Origin: Kastovskya adunca ATA6-11-RM4
GTDB taxonomy: Bacteria > Cyanobacteriota > Cyanobacteriia > Cyanobacteriales > Coleofasciculaceae
Assembly: GCA_019359445.1 (NCBI GenBank)
Contig: JAHHHJ010000003.1
Coordinates: 124,001 to 188,000, forward strand
Reading direction: 5' to 3'
Length of the DNA stretch: 64,000 bases
Below are positions 28,166 to 38,500 of this stretch, one piece after another; the first letter of the stretch is position 1, and every line of letters begins with the position of its first letter. The notes under the pieces were generated by a model that was not told the DNA's origin, searched no databases, and saw nothing but the letters and a program-made list of their open reading frames with translations. A program made the translations under genes and the position numbers.

Positions 28166-29461
28166 TTATCCGCCGACGGGTAATGCGGCTTGCCGATACA
28201 CTTGTTCCGCCACTCCCGCTAGACGCTGCATCCCGATGGCGATTTCTTCATCGCTAGCGGTGAGGCTGATGCGGATACATTCGGCTTTGTGAGGCCAATC
28301 TTCTCGCAAACCAGGGAAGAATGAACTACCCGGCACAACAATGATGCCCACTTGCTTGAGTTGCTGATAAAACTCCCAATCGGTAATCGGCAAGTCTTTG
28401 AGCCACAACCAGGCAAAAATCGCCCCTTCGCCACGATGTAAAAACCACGGCAGGTCTTTAGACATGAATTGATCGAGGGTATCCTCCAGCACCTTAAACT
28501 TTTGCTGGTAGTGGGGACGAATCACATTTTCCGCAATATCCGCTAAGGCACCAGAGGCGATCGCACGGGCGGCGATCGCTTGCCCATAACGGGGAGAATG
28601 AATACACAAGTTTGTTTGGAACGACTCCAATATCCCGACTAACTTCGGATCGCCAATTGCCACTCCAATCCGTTCCCCTGGTAGCCCTGCCTTAGATAGG
28701 CTCATACAGTGCAAGAGATTGCCACCAAAGGAGGGCGTCATTTCGGTGAAATTCAACGCCGGGAAGGGAGGGGCATAGGCGGAATCGATCAGCACGGGAA
28801 TATCATCAGGTGCTGCCAAATCTGCAATTTTTTGTACCTCTTCATCCGTGAGGACGTTTCCGGTGGGGTTACAGGGACGAGAGAAAATGACGCAACCTGT
28901 ATTGGTTGTCAGTTTCAACTGACTGAAGTCCGGGCGATACTTAAAGCGATGCGCCGCCTCGTCAACTTCCAAGGTGGGTTTGTAGGCAATTACGGATTCT
29001 GGCGTTAAGCTGACGCCGCCGTATCCTGTGTATTCCGGGCTGAGGGGCAAAACGACTTGTTTAAGATTGCCTTGCTTGTCGTAGCCTCCGAAGGCATTGG
29101 CGGCGTAGAAGTAGATTGACTGCGAACCTGGGGTAATCAGGACATTGCGATCGCTTAAATTCAATCCGTAGCGCTGATTGAAATCCTTAACAATCGCCTC
29201 AATCAGGGGCTGATATCCCTGACTAGAGCCGTAACGGCAAACTACCTCGCCGTACTCCTGACTCGCCAAAAGTTCCGCCGTGCAATCTCGCCACAGTTGC
29301 TCAACCTCTGGCAAAATCACTGGGTTTCCCGCACTGAGATTAATAAATTCCTGTCCGCCCCCAGCTCGCAGTGTTTCGATAATGTCTTTCATGATTGCCC
29401 GTACCCCGGTGAGGTTGGACATTTCGGTGCCAAATTTAGTCAGAGCAGGGTTCATAGACAT
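28166..29461 (-). CDS. avtA: Valine-pyruvate transaminase
   Basis: A PLP-dependent fold-type I aminotransferase of 431 residues, similar along its length to AvtA, which interconverts valine/2-oxoisovalerate and alanine/pyruvate. The substrate-binding segment INLSAGNPVILPEV, the NPTG motif in SRPCNPTGNVL, the cofactor Asp in PVLIDSAYAPP and the Schiff-base Lys in MSLSKAGLPGERIG are all visible. C-terminal Arg for the substrate carboxylate in ECIRISLTAS. Next to its stop lies the left end of the TnpB element. The start could also be the ATG two codons further in. Confidence 0.85.
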   Translation of the reverse strand: MSMNPALTKFGTEMSNLTGVRAIMKDIIETLRAGGGQEFINLSAGNPVILPEVEQLWRDCTAELLASQEYGEVVCRYGSSQGYQPLIEAIVKDFNQRYGLNLSDRNVLITPGSQSIYFYAANAFGGYDKQGNLKQVVLPLSPEYTGYGGVSLTPESVIAYKPTLEVDEAAHRFKYRPDFSQLKLTTNTGCVIFSRPCNPTGNVLTDEEVQKIADLAAPDDIPVLIDSAYAPPFPALNFTEMTPSFGGNLLHCMSLSKAGLPGERIGVAIGDPKLVGILESFQTNLCIHSPRYGQAIAARAIASGALADIAENVIRPHYQQKFKVLEDTLDQFMSKDLPWFLHRGEGAIFAWLWLKDLPITDWEFYQQLKQVGIIVVPGSSFFPGLREDWPHKAECIRISLTASDEEIAIGMQRLAGVAEQVYRQAALPVGG

Positions 29462-29772
29462 TTAGATAAAAATTCGTTAAAAGGTGAACAAGTCGAGCGG
29501 CTGGGGATTCGTCACCGTCGCTTTCTAAGGCGTCAAAAGTAGTGTCAAGACCACTAAACGCCGGAACGGTACTTACTAATTTAACCGCAAATTCTCGCCT
29601 TACAAAGTCGGCTACTTTTTCAGGTGGGCTGGCGTTACTACACCTAAGATGGCACTTCTCTACATCTCTAGATTGATGAGTACTCGATCTAAAAGCACAA
29701 CTATATCAATGTAAATGATGAAATAATTCTGCTTTTGTAAGCATTCAGCTGAAAAAGTAGACGGAGGAAAAT
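29462..29772. other. Divergent intergenic region
   Basis: About 310 bases between the aminotransferase gene and the stress-protein gene, holding both promoters. Only the ribosome-binding site GGAGG before the stress-protein ATG is clear; no gene is seen. Confidence 0.5.
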
Positions 29773-30345
29773 ATGGTTGTAACTGCTCACAAACGTGCCG
29801 TTGGAGTATTTTCCAACCCTGAAGAAGCCAAGGAAGCACTAAATGAATTGAAAGCTTCCGGCTTTTCGATGGATAACGTTTCCCTCATTGCCAAGCAGGC
29901 AGAGCAGAACCAAGAGCTTGCTGGTGCCAAAATGAGCGATCGCATTGGTGAACAAGATGTAAATACTCCCACAGCAGTAATTGCTAACGTTGCCACAGGT
30001 ACGTTCTGGGGCACTATCTTAGTGGGTCTAAGTAGTCTCGCTATTCCCGGCGTCGGCCCTGTGCTAGCCGCTGGTAGTCTTGGTGTCGCTCTAGTCAGTG
30101 CCACGGCAGGGCTGGGGCTGGGAACCGCTGCTGCTAATGGTTTGGTGAAGGCGCTGTCTGATTTAAGCATTCCCGAAGAACAAGCGAGAATTTATAGCGA
30201 TCGCCTGATTGGAAGTGCTTCTTTGGTCATAGTAGAGGGTACAGAGGACGAAATTAATCGTGCCAAACCCATCTTGAGCGACCGAGGGATTCAAGATTGG
30301 GGCGTTTATGATTCTCCAGAGGGGACGGATACTCAATCCGCCTAA
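29773..30345 (+). CDS. General-stress-protein 17M-like (YflT-type) protein
   Basis: 190 residues. The N-terminal 45 residues (AVGVFSNPEEAKEALNELKASGFSMDNVSLIAK) match the YflT / GSP17M alpha-beta repeat found in bacterial general stress proteins. The centre is a Gly/Ala-rich hydrophobic segment (GTFWGTILVGLSSLAIPGVGPVLAAGS) that may insert in membranes, and the C-terminus repeats the ferredoxin-like half (LIGSASLVIVEGTEDEINRAKPIL). A role in osmotic or desiccation stress is inferred from the family only. Strong ribosome-binding site GGAGG. A HIP1-based hairpin follows. Confidence 0.75.
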   Translation: MVVTAHKRAVGVFSNPEEAKEALNELKASGFSMDNVSLIAKQAEQNQELAGAKMSDRIGEQDVNTPTAVIANVATGTFWGTILVGLSSLAIPGVGPVLAAGSLGVALVSATAGLGLGTAAANGLVKALSDLSIPEEQARIYSDRLIGSASLVIVEGTEDEINRAKPILSDRGIQDWGVYDSPEGTDTQSA

Positions 30346-30390
30346 TTAGTGGGGATCGAATTCAACAGGTGTAAATTTCTCGGCGCGCTC

Positions 30391-30425
30391 GGTAAAGGCG
30401 ATCGCTGTGGGCGATCGCCTTTACC
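30391..30425. terminator. HIP1-based perfect hairpin
   Basis: A 15-bp perfect inverted repeat GGTAAAGGCGATCGC with a 5-base loop, 46 bases after the stress-protein stop. Two HIP1-type GCGATCGC octamers form the stem. There is no U-tract, so it may stabilise mRNA rather than end transcription. Confidence 0.55.
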
Positions 30426-30588
30426 GATACGGCTGCCATTGGGGGAGCTAAAGATTAGTCTCGAATACCTGATGGCGGCTGTATCGGATGGGTTCGACCC
30501 ACGGTAACCGCGCTTAAACACCCAGAAAAGAGAGATATAAAACTTCATAAATCATCTAGGATTGCTATAGTTAAAAACTCAACATAAT

Positions 30589-31413
30589 ATGGCTATTTGG
30601 CAAGCTGATTTTTATCGGCGTCCCCAGCAAGATCAACAAGGGCAGACGCTGTGGGAACTGCTACTCTGTGATCCGACACGCCGCTTTACCTACGAGGCAA
30701 TCTGCCCCCAAACAGAAGTCAACATTGACTGGCTGCTGTCGCAACTGCAACAGGCGGCGACTAGGCAGCAGTTGCCAGAAGTCATGCAAATTTTTCGCCC
30801 CCAGTGCCTAGAGATATTTCAGGCAGCAGGGCAGCAACTCGGGATCAAAATCGACCCGACCCGACGCACAACCGCTTTGAAGCAATGGTTACAGGAACGA
30901 ACCGCTAACCTTCCGGGTTACGACCCCTTAGCCCTTGATAAACCCCCTCCTGTCCCGCTCCCGGATCATCTCTGGGGCGATCGCTGGCGCTTTGCAACGC
31001 TACCTGCGGGTCAATTGGTAGAGGCATTTAGTGATCGCCCCATTCCCATTTTGCAGATGCCAGAGTTTCTTTTGCCCCTCAATCTCGGTTTAGCCTCCAC
31101 CGTACCCATCCCCGGCGTGGTGATTTATGGAGGACGCCAGTCTATGCGGTTGGCGCATTGGCTACAGAATACTCAACCCGTGGCACTCAACTACATCATC
31201 GGGCCTCCCGATGGCTTGGTATTACATGCCGGGTTGGTTGACCGTTGGATTGTTGCTACTTTTGAAGACTCAGAAGTTGCCGCCGCCGCACGGACTTATG
31301 AAGAGCGCAAGTTACCGAGCAAAGGATTGCATTTTTTGGTCGTGCAACCTGACGAGTCAGGCATGACCTACAGCGGCTTTTGGTTGTTAAAACCACCTGA
31401 ATTAACTCTCTAA
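30589..31413 (+). CDS. Tab2/Atab2-family RNA-binding protein
   Basis: 274 residues matching the Tab2 family (formerly DUF1092), conserved from cyanobacteria to plastids. In Chlamydomonas and Arabidopsis it binds psaB and other photosystem mRNAs and promotes their translation. Visible family blocks: WQADFYRRP at the start, RPQCLEIFQAAGQQLGI, LWGDRWRFATLPAGQL, NLGLASTVPIPGVVIYGGRQSMRLA, and the ending GFWLLKPPEL. Length normal. Monocistronic. Confidence 0.88.
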   Translation: MAIWQADFYRRPQQDQQGQTLWELLLCDPTRRFTYEAICPQTEVNIDWLLSQLQQAATRQQLPEVMQIFRPQCLEIFQAAGQQLGIKIDPTRRTTALKQWLQERTANLPGYDPLALDKPPPVPLPDHLWGDRWRFATLPAGQLVEAFSDRPIPILQMPEFLLPLNLGLASTVPIPGVVIYGGRQSMRLAHWLQNTQPVALNYIIGPPDGLVLHAGLVDRWIVATFEDSEVAAAARTYEERKLPSKGLHFLVVQPDESGMTYSGFWLLKPPELTL

Positions 31414-31667
31414 TCAAATAGCAGAGCGAGAGCAAATTTTGTTTGGAAACTGCCAAAATTGTTATTCAGAATTTGGGCTATCTACAGTACTTCTGCAACA
31501 TAAATTAACATTTTAATCGTATTGTTATAAAACCATTTGACTCTTTTTTAAAACCAACTAGCTTGAGATTTATTATTACAAAAAAGTTAGCACTGTGGAT
31601 AGATGCAAACTACTACAGACACTCCGACACTGTAATAGTTGATACAAAATTTTTTTGGAAAATATTC

Positions 31668-32072
31668 GTGAATAAAGATCAAAAAACTCCAAAACAAGAA
31701 GTTAGTGCTGATGTCGATACCTATGACCGGGGTATTGTGCCAGCAGAAACAGCCGCTCGCAAAGAGCGAGAAGGAGATCAGTTTAAAGCAACTCCGAATC
31801 AAGATAAAAATGCCGCTGCCGGAACTGACAAGGAAGCGGCTCGTCCGGATAGCATCAACACAACCGAGGGTTACACCACTGATAAAGAGGGTTTGACCAA
31901 TAACTATGCAATTGAACCCGAAATGTACGTCAACGAACCGGGGGATATGGCGCAAGAAGACGACCAAGACAAAGCAGAACGCGCTGAAGAAATTGCTGAG
32001 GCAAACGAAGATAAAGAAGGCGAATTGACGATGGAAAAAGATCAGCGTGGTAAGGGCCCAGGAATGATATAG
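31668..32072 (+). CDS. Small hydrophilic acidic protein
   Basis: 134 residues from a GTG start with GGAA 8 bases upstream; the frame continues 35 codons further up to a TTG, but that stretch has no resemblance to the rest. Very rich in Asp, Glu, Lys and Thr with no hydrophobic core, so probably disordered. Recognisable words are VDTYDRGIVPAETAARKEREGDQFKA and NNYAIEPEMYVNEPGD. The family appears in other cyanobacteria (from memory) but has no assigned role; the composition resembles stress-associated proteins. Followed by a strong terminator. Confidence 0.6.
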   Translation: MNKDQKTPKQEVSADVDTYDRGIVPAETAARKEREGDQFKATPNQDKNAAAGTDKEAARPDSINTTEGYTTDKEGLTNNYAIEPEMYVNEPGDMAQEDDQDKAERAEEIAEANEDKEGELTMEKDQRGKGPGMI

Positions 32073-32127
32073 ATAGCTTTGAAGGTTGATACAGTAACTA
32101 ACTCACACCACCTTTAGATGAATCTAC

Positions 32128-32149
32128 GTCCGCTACGGCGGACTTTTTT
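32128..32149 (+). terminator. Rho-independent terminator
   Basis: Stem GTCCGC / GCGGAC with a 4-base loop, then six T. Confidence 0.85.
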
Positions 32150-32310
32150 ATGTTTGATTAGTCGGTTTTAGATGTAGCAGTCGCCCCAGAGATTAGGGTA
32201 TTCCTGATTCTCTAAAAGCAAGTGCTGGTTGAATCTTAAACTCATCGACTCAGGACTTTGCTATAAAATAGCTTGGCATTGCACAGCGACGACAGGACAA
32301 GGCAAAAACA

Positions 32311-33183
32311 ATGGCTGAAGCGAAGATTGGGGTGATTGGCGGTAGCGGGCTTTATAAAATGGAAGCCCTCAAAGATGTGGAAGAGGTACAGATTGATACG
32401 CCTTTTGGTTCGCCTTCTGATGCCTTAATTGTGGGAACCCTGGATGGGACGCCTGTGGCTTTCCTGGCGCGTCACGGACGTAATCATCATCTGATGCCGT
32501 CGGAATTGCCCTTTCGCGCCAATATCCACGCCATGAAGCAGTTGGGTGTGGAATATCTGATCTCAGCCTCGGCGGTAGGTTCTCTAAAAGCAGAAGCGAA
32601 ACCGTTGGATATGGTGGTTCCGGATCAATTTATCGACCGGACAAAGAATCGCGTTTCGACCTTTTTTGGGGAAGGGATTGTGGCTCACATTGCCTTTGCT
32701 GACCCGGTTTGCAATCACCTAGCGGGGGTAGTAGCAGACGCGATCGCCTCTTTAAATCTCCCGGATGTTACCCTCCATCGCGGCGGAACTTACGTTTGTA
32801 TGGAAGGCCCAGCCTTTTCTACAAAAGCTGAATCTAACCTCTACCGCAGTTGGGGGGCAACGGTCATCGGGATGACAAATTTACCAGAGGCAAAGTTAGC
32901 CAGAGAAGCAGAAATTGCCTACGCCACTTTGGCGCTGGTGACAGATTACGACTGCTGGCATCCTGATCATGACAGTGTCACTGTAGAGATGGTGATTGGG
33001 AATCTACAACGTAATGCGGTGAATGCTCAGAAGGTGATTCAGGAAACTGTGCGGCGTCTGAGCGAAAATCCGCCAACATCCGAGGCTCACTCGGCGTTGA
33101 AGTATGCGATTTTGACACAATTGGATAAGGTTCCGGCGGCGACGAAGCAGAAGTTGGAGTTGTTGTTGAAGAAGTATTTGTAG
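32311..33183 (+). CDS. mtnP: S-methyl-5'-thioadenosine phosphorylase
   Basis: Phosphorolyses methylthioadenosine to adenine and 5-methylthioribose 1-phosphate, recycling the by-product of polyamine and other SAM-dependent reactions into methionine. Nucleoside phosphorylase fold: phosphate-binding GVIGGSGLY near the start, LARHGRNH about residue 51, ISASAVGSL, then [18 protein letters not shown] and [17 protein letters not shown] in the purine site, and VTDYDCWH. 290 residues, normal. Its pathway partner mtnB lies 30 kb away in this window. Confidence 0.94.
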   Translation: MAEAKIGVIGGSGLYKMEALKDVEEVQIDTPFGSPSDALIVGTLDGTPVAFLARHGRNHHLMPSELPFRANIHAMKQLGVEYLISASAVGSLKAEAKPLDMVVPDQFIDRTKNRVSTFFGEGIVAHIAFADPVCNHLAGVVADAIASLNLPDVTLHRGGTYVCMEGPAFSTKAESNLYRSWGATVIGMTNLPEAKLAREAEIAYATLALVTDYDCWHPDHDSVTVEMVIGNLQRNAVNAQKVIQETVRRLSENPPTSEAHSALKYAILTQLDKVPAATKQKLELLLKKYL

Positions 33184-33207
33184 AGTTGCTCTGCCAATCC
33201 TTCTCTA

Positions 33208-34350
33208 CTAGCTAATCAATTCTTGGAACTGCTCGTGGGAGCGAATAGTGGCAAAACTGGAGTCAGTTTTTGCTGTTTCTCGACATTGGGGAGCGAGTTC
33301 AATTGCCTGTTTGAGGTGTTGTAGGGTTAGCTCAATGTTGTCTTGTAAGGCATAACAGCAGGCTTTGCCGTACCAACCTAGATAGCGATCGCCATCAAGT
33401 TGAATCGCTCGATCGCAAGCGGCGATCGCTTCGTCGTGTTGTTGTAATTTTGCCAGCACAACGCCTCGGAGAAACCAGCACTCCGGCAGATCAGCTTGCA
33501 GTTGTAGCGCTCGATCGCAGCAGACGAGGGCTTCTAACTCCCGTTGTAGTTCCGCCAAGGCAAACCCTTGGAGAAGCCACAGGTCAACCAGATCGGGCTT
33601 AACAGGAATTACTCGATCAAAAGCGATAACGGCTTCTTGGTAGCGCCTCAAAACATGTAAGGCTAAACCTCGACCGTACCAAGCATCAGAGGAATCCGGC
33701 TTGATTTGAATCGCTCGGTCGTAGGAAGCGATCGCCTCTTCGTAGCGATACAAGTTGAGTAAGTCATTTCCTTGCAGTTCCCAAGCTTCAACTAGGTTAG
33801 GGTCGATTTCAAGGGCTTGCTCAAAGGAGCTGACTGCTTCTTGATGCTGCTGCAAATCGTATAATATTGCGCCTCGGACAAACCAAATTTCAGCCAGGTC
33901 AGGGGCGATTTGCAGGGCTTGCTCAAAGGAGGCAATGGCTTCTGCGTCCTGCTCTAACTGAAGTAATGCCTTCCCTCGGTTACTCCAGGCGAGTGCGTTT
34001 TCTGGCTGAGTTTGCAGGGCTTGGTCATAGGAGGCGATCGCTTCTTCAAAGCATTGCGAGTTTAGCCAAACATTACCCCGGTCAAACCAAGCATCAGCAG
34101 GTGTTCGGTCGCCCCAGTCCCCCTCAACTTGCAGGGCTTGGTCATAGGCAGCGATCGCCTCATCGTAGCGCTGTAACTCAGCTAGCACAATGCCTTGGTT
34201 ATACCAAGCCAGAGCAAAGTTAGGTTCGAGTTCAACGGCTTGCTTGTAGGCAGCGATCGCTGCTTGATAATTTTGCAGGTTAAAAAATTCATTACCTCGA
34301 TCCAACCAAAGATCGGGATCGTCTGACAAGAGAAAGTCTTGAAGGTTCAT
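33208..34350 (-). CDS. Tetratricopeptide repeat protein
   Basis: 380 residues made almost wholly of about ten TPR units of 34 residues (consensus AWYNQGIVLAELQRYDEAIAAYDQAL). A protein-protein interaction scaffold with no enzymatic domain, signal peptide or membrane segment. Many units carry HIP1 octamers at the same codons (ATCGC). Its neighbour on the same strand is the exported caspase-like protein, whose stop is 110 bases upstream of this start; a functional link is possible but unproven. Confidence 0.9.
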   Translation of the reverse strand: MNLQDFLLSDDPDLWLDRGNEFFNLQNYQAAIAAYKQAVELEPNFALAWYNQGIVLAELQRYDEAIAAYDQALQVEGDWGDRTPADAWFDRGNVWLNSQCFEEAIASYDQALQTQPENALAWSNRGKALLQLEQDAEAIASFEQALQIAPDLAEIWFVRGAILYDLQQHQEAVSSFEQALEIDPNLVEAWELQGNDLLNLYRYEEAIASYDRAIQIKPDSSDAWYGRGLALHVLRRYQEAVIAFDRVIPVKPDLVDLWLLQGFALAELQRELEALVCCDRALQLQADLPECWFLRGVVLAKLQQHDEAIAACDRAIQLDGDRYLGWYGKACCYALQDNIELTLQHLKQAIELAPQCRETAKTDSSFATIRSHEQFQELIS

Positions 34351-34460
34351 TCTATAAAGTTCTGAGTGCTGACGTGAGGATAACCGTTCATCCCAGATTT
34401 GTGCGCGATCGCTCTTAAACAGCCAAGGCGCACAAGGAGTATTTACAGGGCTGAATTTCT

Positions 34461-36896
34461 CTATACCACCTGATAAACGAAGCTAAGAGTTGCCCAAGCG
34501 TTCATATCCAGCACGTAGCTATCGGAAACTGTACCCATCACGTCTGTAACGGCGGCAGAAGTCTCTGGCTTTTGCATCACACTGGCTTGATGTAAGTCTT
34601 GCAACACTGCCCTAGAGACCTCTAAGGGGTTAAATAAGTCACTAATCCGCTCGCTTTCTCCTTTGGGACGACGAGCAACTTCCATTGCCGCCAGCGCTTT
34701 TGTAAAGGGTGCCCGACTACAGATTAATTGAATTTCCACCAACCCAGCAGGGCCAGCCACCGTCCACTCAAAGGCGGCATCGGGATCGGGCACACTGAAT
34801 GTTGATTGAGGAGCGATGATGGCATCTTTTAGGGGAGATTTATTATCGAATGCCTCAGCTTCTGGCGAGGAACCGACGGAATAAAACGCGATCGCGCTGC
34901 CGCTACTATCCATTCCGAGTAGGAGGAAATACACCGGGCGATCGCTGAGGTTCTCCACCCGATAACGGATGCGGCTCCCCGCTGGCACCGTAGGCACACC
35001 AACGTCTGATCCCACCGTTGCCAGTTCGCGCACCTTCTTGTCCAGTGACGCTGTTGCCCGCAAGCTTTCTCGCTGCATGATAGTCATCGGATTGGGATTG
35101 ACCATCTCCAAAGAGGCTCGGATACCCAAATGCGAAGCGCCTTCATTGGCGGTCAAACGCAATAGCTTCGCCGCCAGCAACGTTTTCAGCCTATAGGTGA
35201 GGCGATTGACTGCCGACTTCACTGCCTCCCCAGCCACGCCTGCGGTGTTGCGAATCGAATCATCCGCTAGATAAAACAGCCCATAGCCCCCTTGAGACAT
35301 CACCGCCTCACTCCCGTCCTGGCTCGCCAAATCCTTTGCCGCCGAGGGGGAACCTGATGCGGCGGCATTAACCTGATGCACTTTGCCGAACACATAATCG
35401 GCGGGTTGTTCTCCCGCCACAACTACCGAGGAAACAGAGGAAATTGCGGCAAATGCACTGGTGGCATCCACCCGTTCAATCCGTTCTAGGTGCGAATCTA
35501 GGGCGACCGTTAAGCGGATATGGCGGGGCAATACCCGAATCGCTTCACGCACCAACTGCCCTATCTGAATTTGGTCATTTTCCGGGGCTTCCGTGCCGAT
35601 CAGCCGTGCCCTTGCCATCAGACCCTCCCGCGACCGAATCTGAAGCTGGAGGGGCTTAGATGCGGCGCTGACAGCGGAAATGCCGCTGTCAGCAGAGGAC
35701 TCTTCAGATTTGTTTGTTTGAGTTGGTAACAACGTCACTACAGAATTGGGTTCGTAATGCTCCAGAACCAGTGCGGGTAATCCGGCTAGCCAGAGCAATG
35801 CCGTTTTGCCATTGTCTTCCAGCCCCTTGACAACACCATCTGCACCCAGACCGGGATCGGGCGGTAGGTACTGTCCCAGCAGGAGGTGTTCTTGGCTTTT
35901 TTGCCCCGTTAGCCTTGGCTGTTGGTCTTTGCCCACTAGTTGCTCGACCAGACCAGCCGCGCGACTGAGGCTAACTTGTATGGTGGTTGCTGGGGTAGCT
36001 TGCCACAGATGTTGCGTCAGGGCATAGGTAAATAAGCCAGCGCTAAATCCTCCCCATTGTCTTTCCGTTGCCTGCTGACTAGGGCCGGCAGCCGCTAGTA
36101 CAACTCCTGGCATCTGATTGAGCTTGTCTTGGTGCTGGAGCTGTTCTCGTGATAACTTGAGCCGTTGTAGCAGTTGGTCTTGAAACGCCAGCTCTGCGAG
36201 GCTAAAACCGTCGCTGGGTGCGGTGGGGCTAGTACGGACTCGCAAGGTTCCCTGGAGAGTCTCACCGTTCCCGGCGTAGCTGGTATCGAGGATAGTTGTA
36301 ACATTGTCCGTCGGCAGCGATCGCAACAACAACAACAGTGTTTCTTCTAGTAGCCCATTGGCGGCTCCTCCTTTACCCGCAGCTATCCCGTCCACTGGTA
36401 CCAATGTATTAGTGGAGCGCTTAAAGTCCTGAAGGTTGAGGTCAGTTTCCGCCGTAGCGATCGCCAGTGGCGACTCAGACGTGAGATTGACACGACTTCC
36501 ATAACCGCTGAAGTGAAAAACCACTACATCTCCAGCAACGGCTTGTTCGCTCAGATGCTCTAGAAATGCCGTTTCGATATTTTCCCGCGTCGCTTGGCTA
36601 TCCGTCAGCGTCAGAATGTCGCTGGCATTAAACCCAAAACGATGAATTAACAGCTCTCGTTGAAGTTCGACATCGATGGCACAACCCGTGAGGGCTGTAC
36701 CGCGTGGGTATTGGTTAATACCCACCAGTAGCGCCAACTTCCGCGCCCCAGGTTGTGCTAATGCCTGTAAGTAGCGGTCTAATAGCGGTACCGCCGAGCT
36801 TGGCTTGCTCAAGAGTGATAACACCGTTTGGCTCACTCCCAGCGCCCCTAGCGCCAAACTAGCTTGTTGCAAAAAAGTCCGCCGATTATGTCTCAT
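34461..36896 (-). CDS. Tat-exported caspase-like protein with substituted catalytic dyad (YS type)
   Basis: 811 residues. The N-terminus RRTFLQ followed by a hydrophobic stretch is a twin-arginine signal. A caspase (C14, p20) domain spans about residues 50-330. The catalytic His motif SGHG is SGYG (Tyr132), and the Cys of the D-x-C-x-x-G motif is Ser206 (DTSYAG), so the His/Cys dyad is replaced by Tyr/Ser. The C-terminal half (about 430-740) contains a DUF4384-like beta domain (IRYRVENLSDRPVYFLLLGMD). Such YS-type orthocaspases are known in cyanobacteria and thought proteolytically inactive; a binding or scaffold role outside the cytoplasm is inferred. A full-length, otherwise conserved reading frame argues against decay. 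Confidence 0.88.
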   Translation of the reverse strand: MRHNRRTFLQQASLALGALGVSQTVLSLLSKPSSAVPLLDRYLQALAQPGARKLALLVGINQYPRGTALTGCAIDVELQRELLIHRFGFNASDILTLTDSQATRENIETAFLEHLSEQAVAGDVVVFHFSGYGSRVNLTSESPLAIATAETDLNLQDFKRSTNTLVPVDGIAAGKGGAANGLLEETLLLLLRSLPTDNVTTILDTSYAGNGETLQGTLRVRTSPTAPSDGFSLAELAFQDQLLQRLKLSREQLQHQDKLNQMPGVVLAAAGPSQQATERQWGGFSAGLFTYALTQHLWQATPATTIQVSLSRAAGLVEQLVGKDQQPRLTGQKSQEHLLLGQYLPPDPGLGADGVVKGLEDNGKTALLWLAGLPALVLEHYEPNSVVTLLPTQTNKSEESSADSGISAVSAASKPLQLQIRSREGLMARARLIGTEAPENDQIQIGQLVREAIRVLPRHIRLTVALDSHLERIERVDATSAFAAISSVSSVVVAGEQPADYVFGKVHQVNAAASGSPSAAKDLASQDGSEAVMSQGGYGLFYLADDSIRNTAGVAGEAVKSAVNRLTYRLKTLLAAKLLRLTANEGASHLGIRASLEMVNPNPMTIMQRESLRATASLDKKVRELATVGSDVGVPTVPAGSRIRYRVENLSDRPVYFLLLGMDSSGSAIAFYSVGSSPEAEAFDNKSPLKDAIIAPQSTFSVPDPDAAFEWTVAGPAGLVEIQLICSRAPFTKALAAMEVARRPKGESERISDLFNPLEVSRAVLQDLHQASVMQKPETSAAVTDVMGTVSDSYVLDMNAWATLSFVYQVV

Positions 36897-37232
36897 ATCA
36901 GCTATCAGCTTTCCCCTGTATCAGCTATAGCCTACCAGGAATGAGCAATTCAGATGGTAACAACATGAGCCGATCAAGCTATTCAACCGCGATCTGACCA
37001 CTTGACAACACGCGGCTGAAAATTTGAACCTGCATCAACTGAATTGACGTATCCTCAAGCCTTTAGGTTGCCTAATGGTGGCAAAGCCTGCCGAGACAGG
37101 CTTTACCCTCCTTGATTTTCCGTAGTCCCCATGACTTAGTTTGTGCCGTCGCCATCTGACGACATTGACTCCTCAGTCGCGTGTTAGAAGCGAAATGAGC
37201 GGCACAGACCAATTGATTACTGAACTGGCGTT
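36897..37232. other. Gene-free stretch with a terminator-like hairpin
   Basis: About 335 bases between the caspase-like gene and the sat stop. It contains the hairpin AAAGCCTG / CAGGCTTT (37083-37104, 6-base loop), which probably ends sat transcripts on the minus strand, and the promoter of the caspase-like gene. No gene seen. Confidence 0.5.
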
Positions 37233-38411
37233 CTATGCATTTGCTGCTCCCTTCATTGCGCCGATCAGTTCCGCTGCTACCTCTGGACGAGAGAACTGTG
37301 GTGGGGGTAACTCACCCCGGCGCAACATCTCCCGTACCTTTGTCCCTGATAGGTGAATCCGCTCTTCAGGTTTGCTGGGGCTAGTCTTCGTTGTCGCCAT
37401 CTGTTCTGTGCGCTTGCAGTAGAAGGCGTGTTCAAACTTCATTGGCACAATCCCCAACTCCCCAGGCTCAAACTCCTCGAAGATATGTTGAGCATCATAG
37501 GTACCGTAGTAGTCACCCACTCCAGCATGATCGCGTCCCACGATGAAGTGGGTACAGCCGTAGTTTTTACGCACTAACGCATGAAAGATGGCTTCGCGGG
37601 GGCCAGCATAGCGCATAGCGGCGGGATTAATCGCTAAAATCACCCGGTCTTGAGGATAGTAATGCTCCAGCATGATCTCGTAGCAGCGCATCCGTACATC
37701 TGCCGGGATGTCATCGCTTTTCGTTGCACCGACTAAGGGATGGAGGAAAAGACCATCTACGGTTTCTAACGCACACTTTTGGATGTACTCGTGCGCTCTA
37801 TGGATGGGGTTGCGAGTCTGGAAGCCCACAACTGTCTTCCAGCCTTTTTCTTTGAAAAGGGCGCGAGACTCAGCCGGATCTATTTGGTATTTGGGAAATT
37901 GGGGATGAGGATCGCGTTCTAGCAACCAAACTGAACCGGAAAGATTGACCGCTCCCTGGTCATAAACGACCTGGACGCCAGGATGCTTTGCTTCATCAGT
38001 GCGGTAGACATTGATTGCCTCGCGCTGCTTATCGTAGCGATACTTTTGCGTCAGTTCCAGCACGCCCACAAAACGACCTGTGGGGTCATCTAGGCGCACT
38101 AAGCTCCCTTCCTTGAGCGGTGCGGCGACTTCTTCATCAACGGAAAGTGTCACCGGAATTGACCAAGGCAGACCATTGGCAAGACGCATTTGGTCAACAA
38201 CAGATTGGTAGTCGGCTTCCTCCATGAAGCCAGTCAGAGGACTAAACCCCCCAATGGCAATCATTACTAAATCGGAGGTGGTGCGTTCATCCAGTTGCAC
38301 TCTGGGGAGAGAGTCGGCTTTCTCTAGAAATTCTTGTTTTTGTTCGGGTGTAGCAATGCGATTAATTAGCTGACCGCCGTGAGGCGCTATGCCATCTGGA
38401 CGAAGAGTCAT
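37233..38411 (-). CDS. sat: Sulfate adenylyltransferase (ATP sulfurylase)
   Basis: Activates sulfate with ATP to adenosine 5'-phosphosulfate, the first step of sulfate assimilation. 392 residues, monofunctional (no APS-kinase domain). Motifs: [14 protein letters not shown] (the QxRN and HxxH elements that bind ATP and sulfate), [12 protein letters not shown], the C-terminal [18 protein letters not shown]. It begins at ATG 38411 and has a 230-base upstream region that includes a small element with inverted ends. Confidence 0.95.
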   Translation of the reverse strand: MTLRPDGIAPHGGQLINRIATPEQKQEFLEKADSLPRVQLDERTTSDLVMIAIGGFSPLTGFMEEADYQSVVDQMRLANGLPWSIPVTLSVDEEVAAPLKEGSLVRLDDPTGRFVGVLELTQKYRYDKQREAINVYRTDEAKHPGVQVVYDQGAVNLSGSVWLLERDPHPQFPKYQIDPAESRALFKEKGWKTVVGFQTRNPIHRAHEYIQKCALETVDGLFLHPLVGATKSDDIPADVRMRCYEIMLEHYYPQDRVILAINPAAMRYAGPREAIFHALVRKNYGCTHFIVGRDHAGVGDYYGTYDAQHIFEEFEPGELGIVPMKFEHAFYCKRTEQMATTKTSPSKPEERIHLSGTKVREMLRRGELPPPQFSRPEVAAELIGAMKGAANA

Positions 38412-38500
38412 GTCAATATTAAGAATTGTAGCTGCAAAGATTTATCGTACCAATTTATCGAACCAGACGCTGAAAAGGTGCAGCACTTGGCAGAGGATAA

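Noticed and set aside
30430-30540. A tRNA-like GGGTTCGACCC segment
   Set aside because: The T-arm does not form a proper 5-bp stem with a 7-base loop, and no anticodon or acceptor stem could be folded around it.
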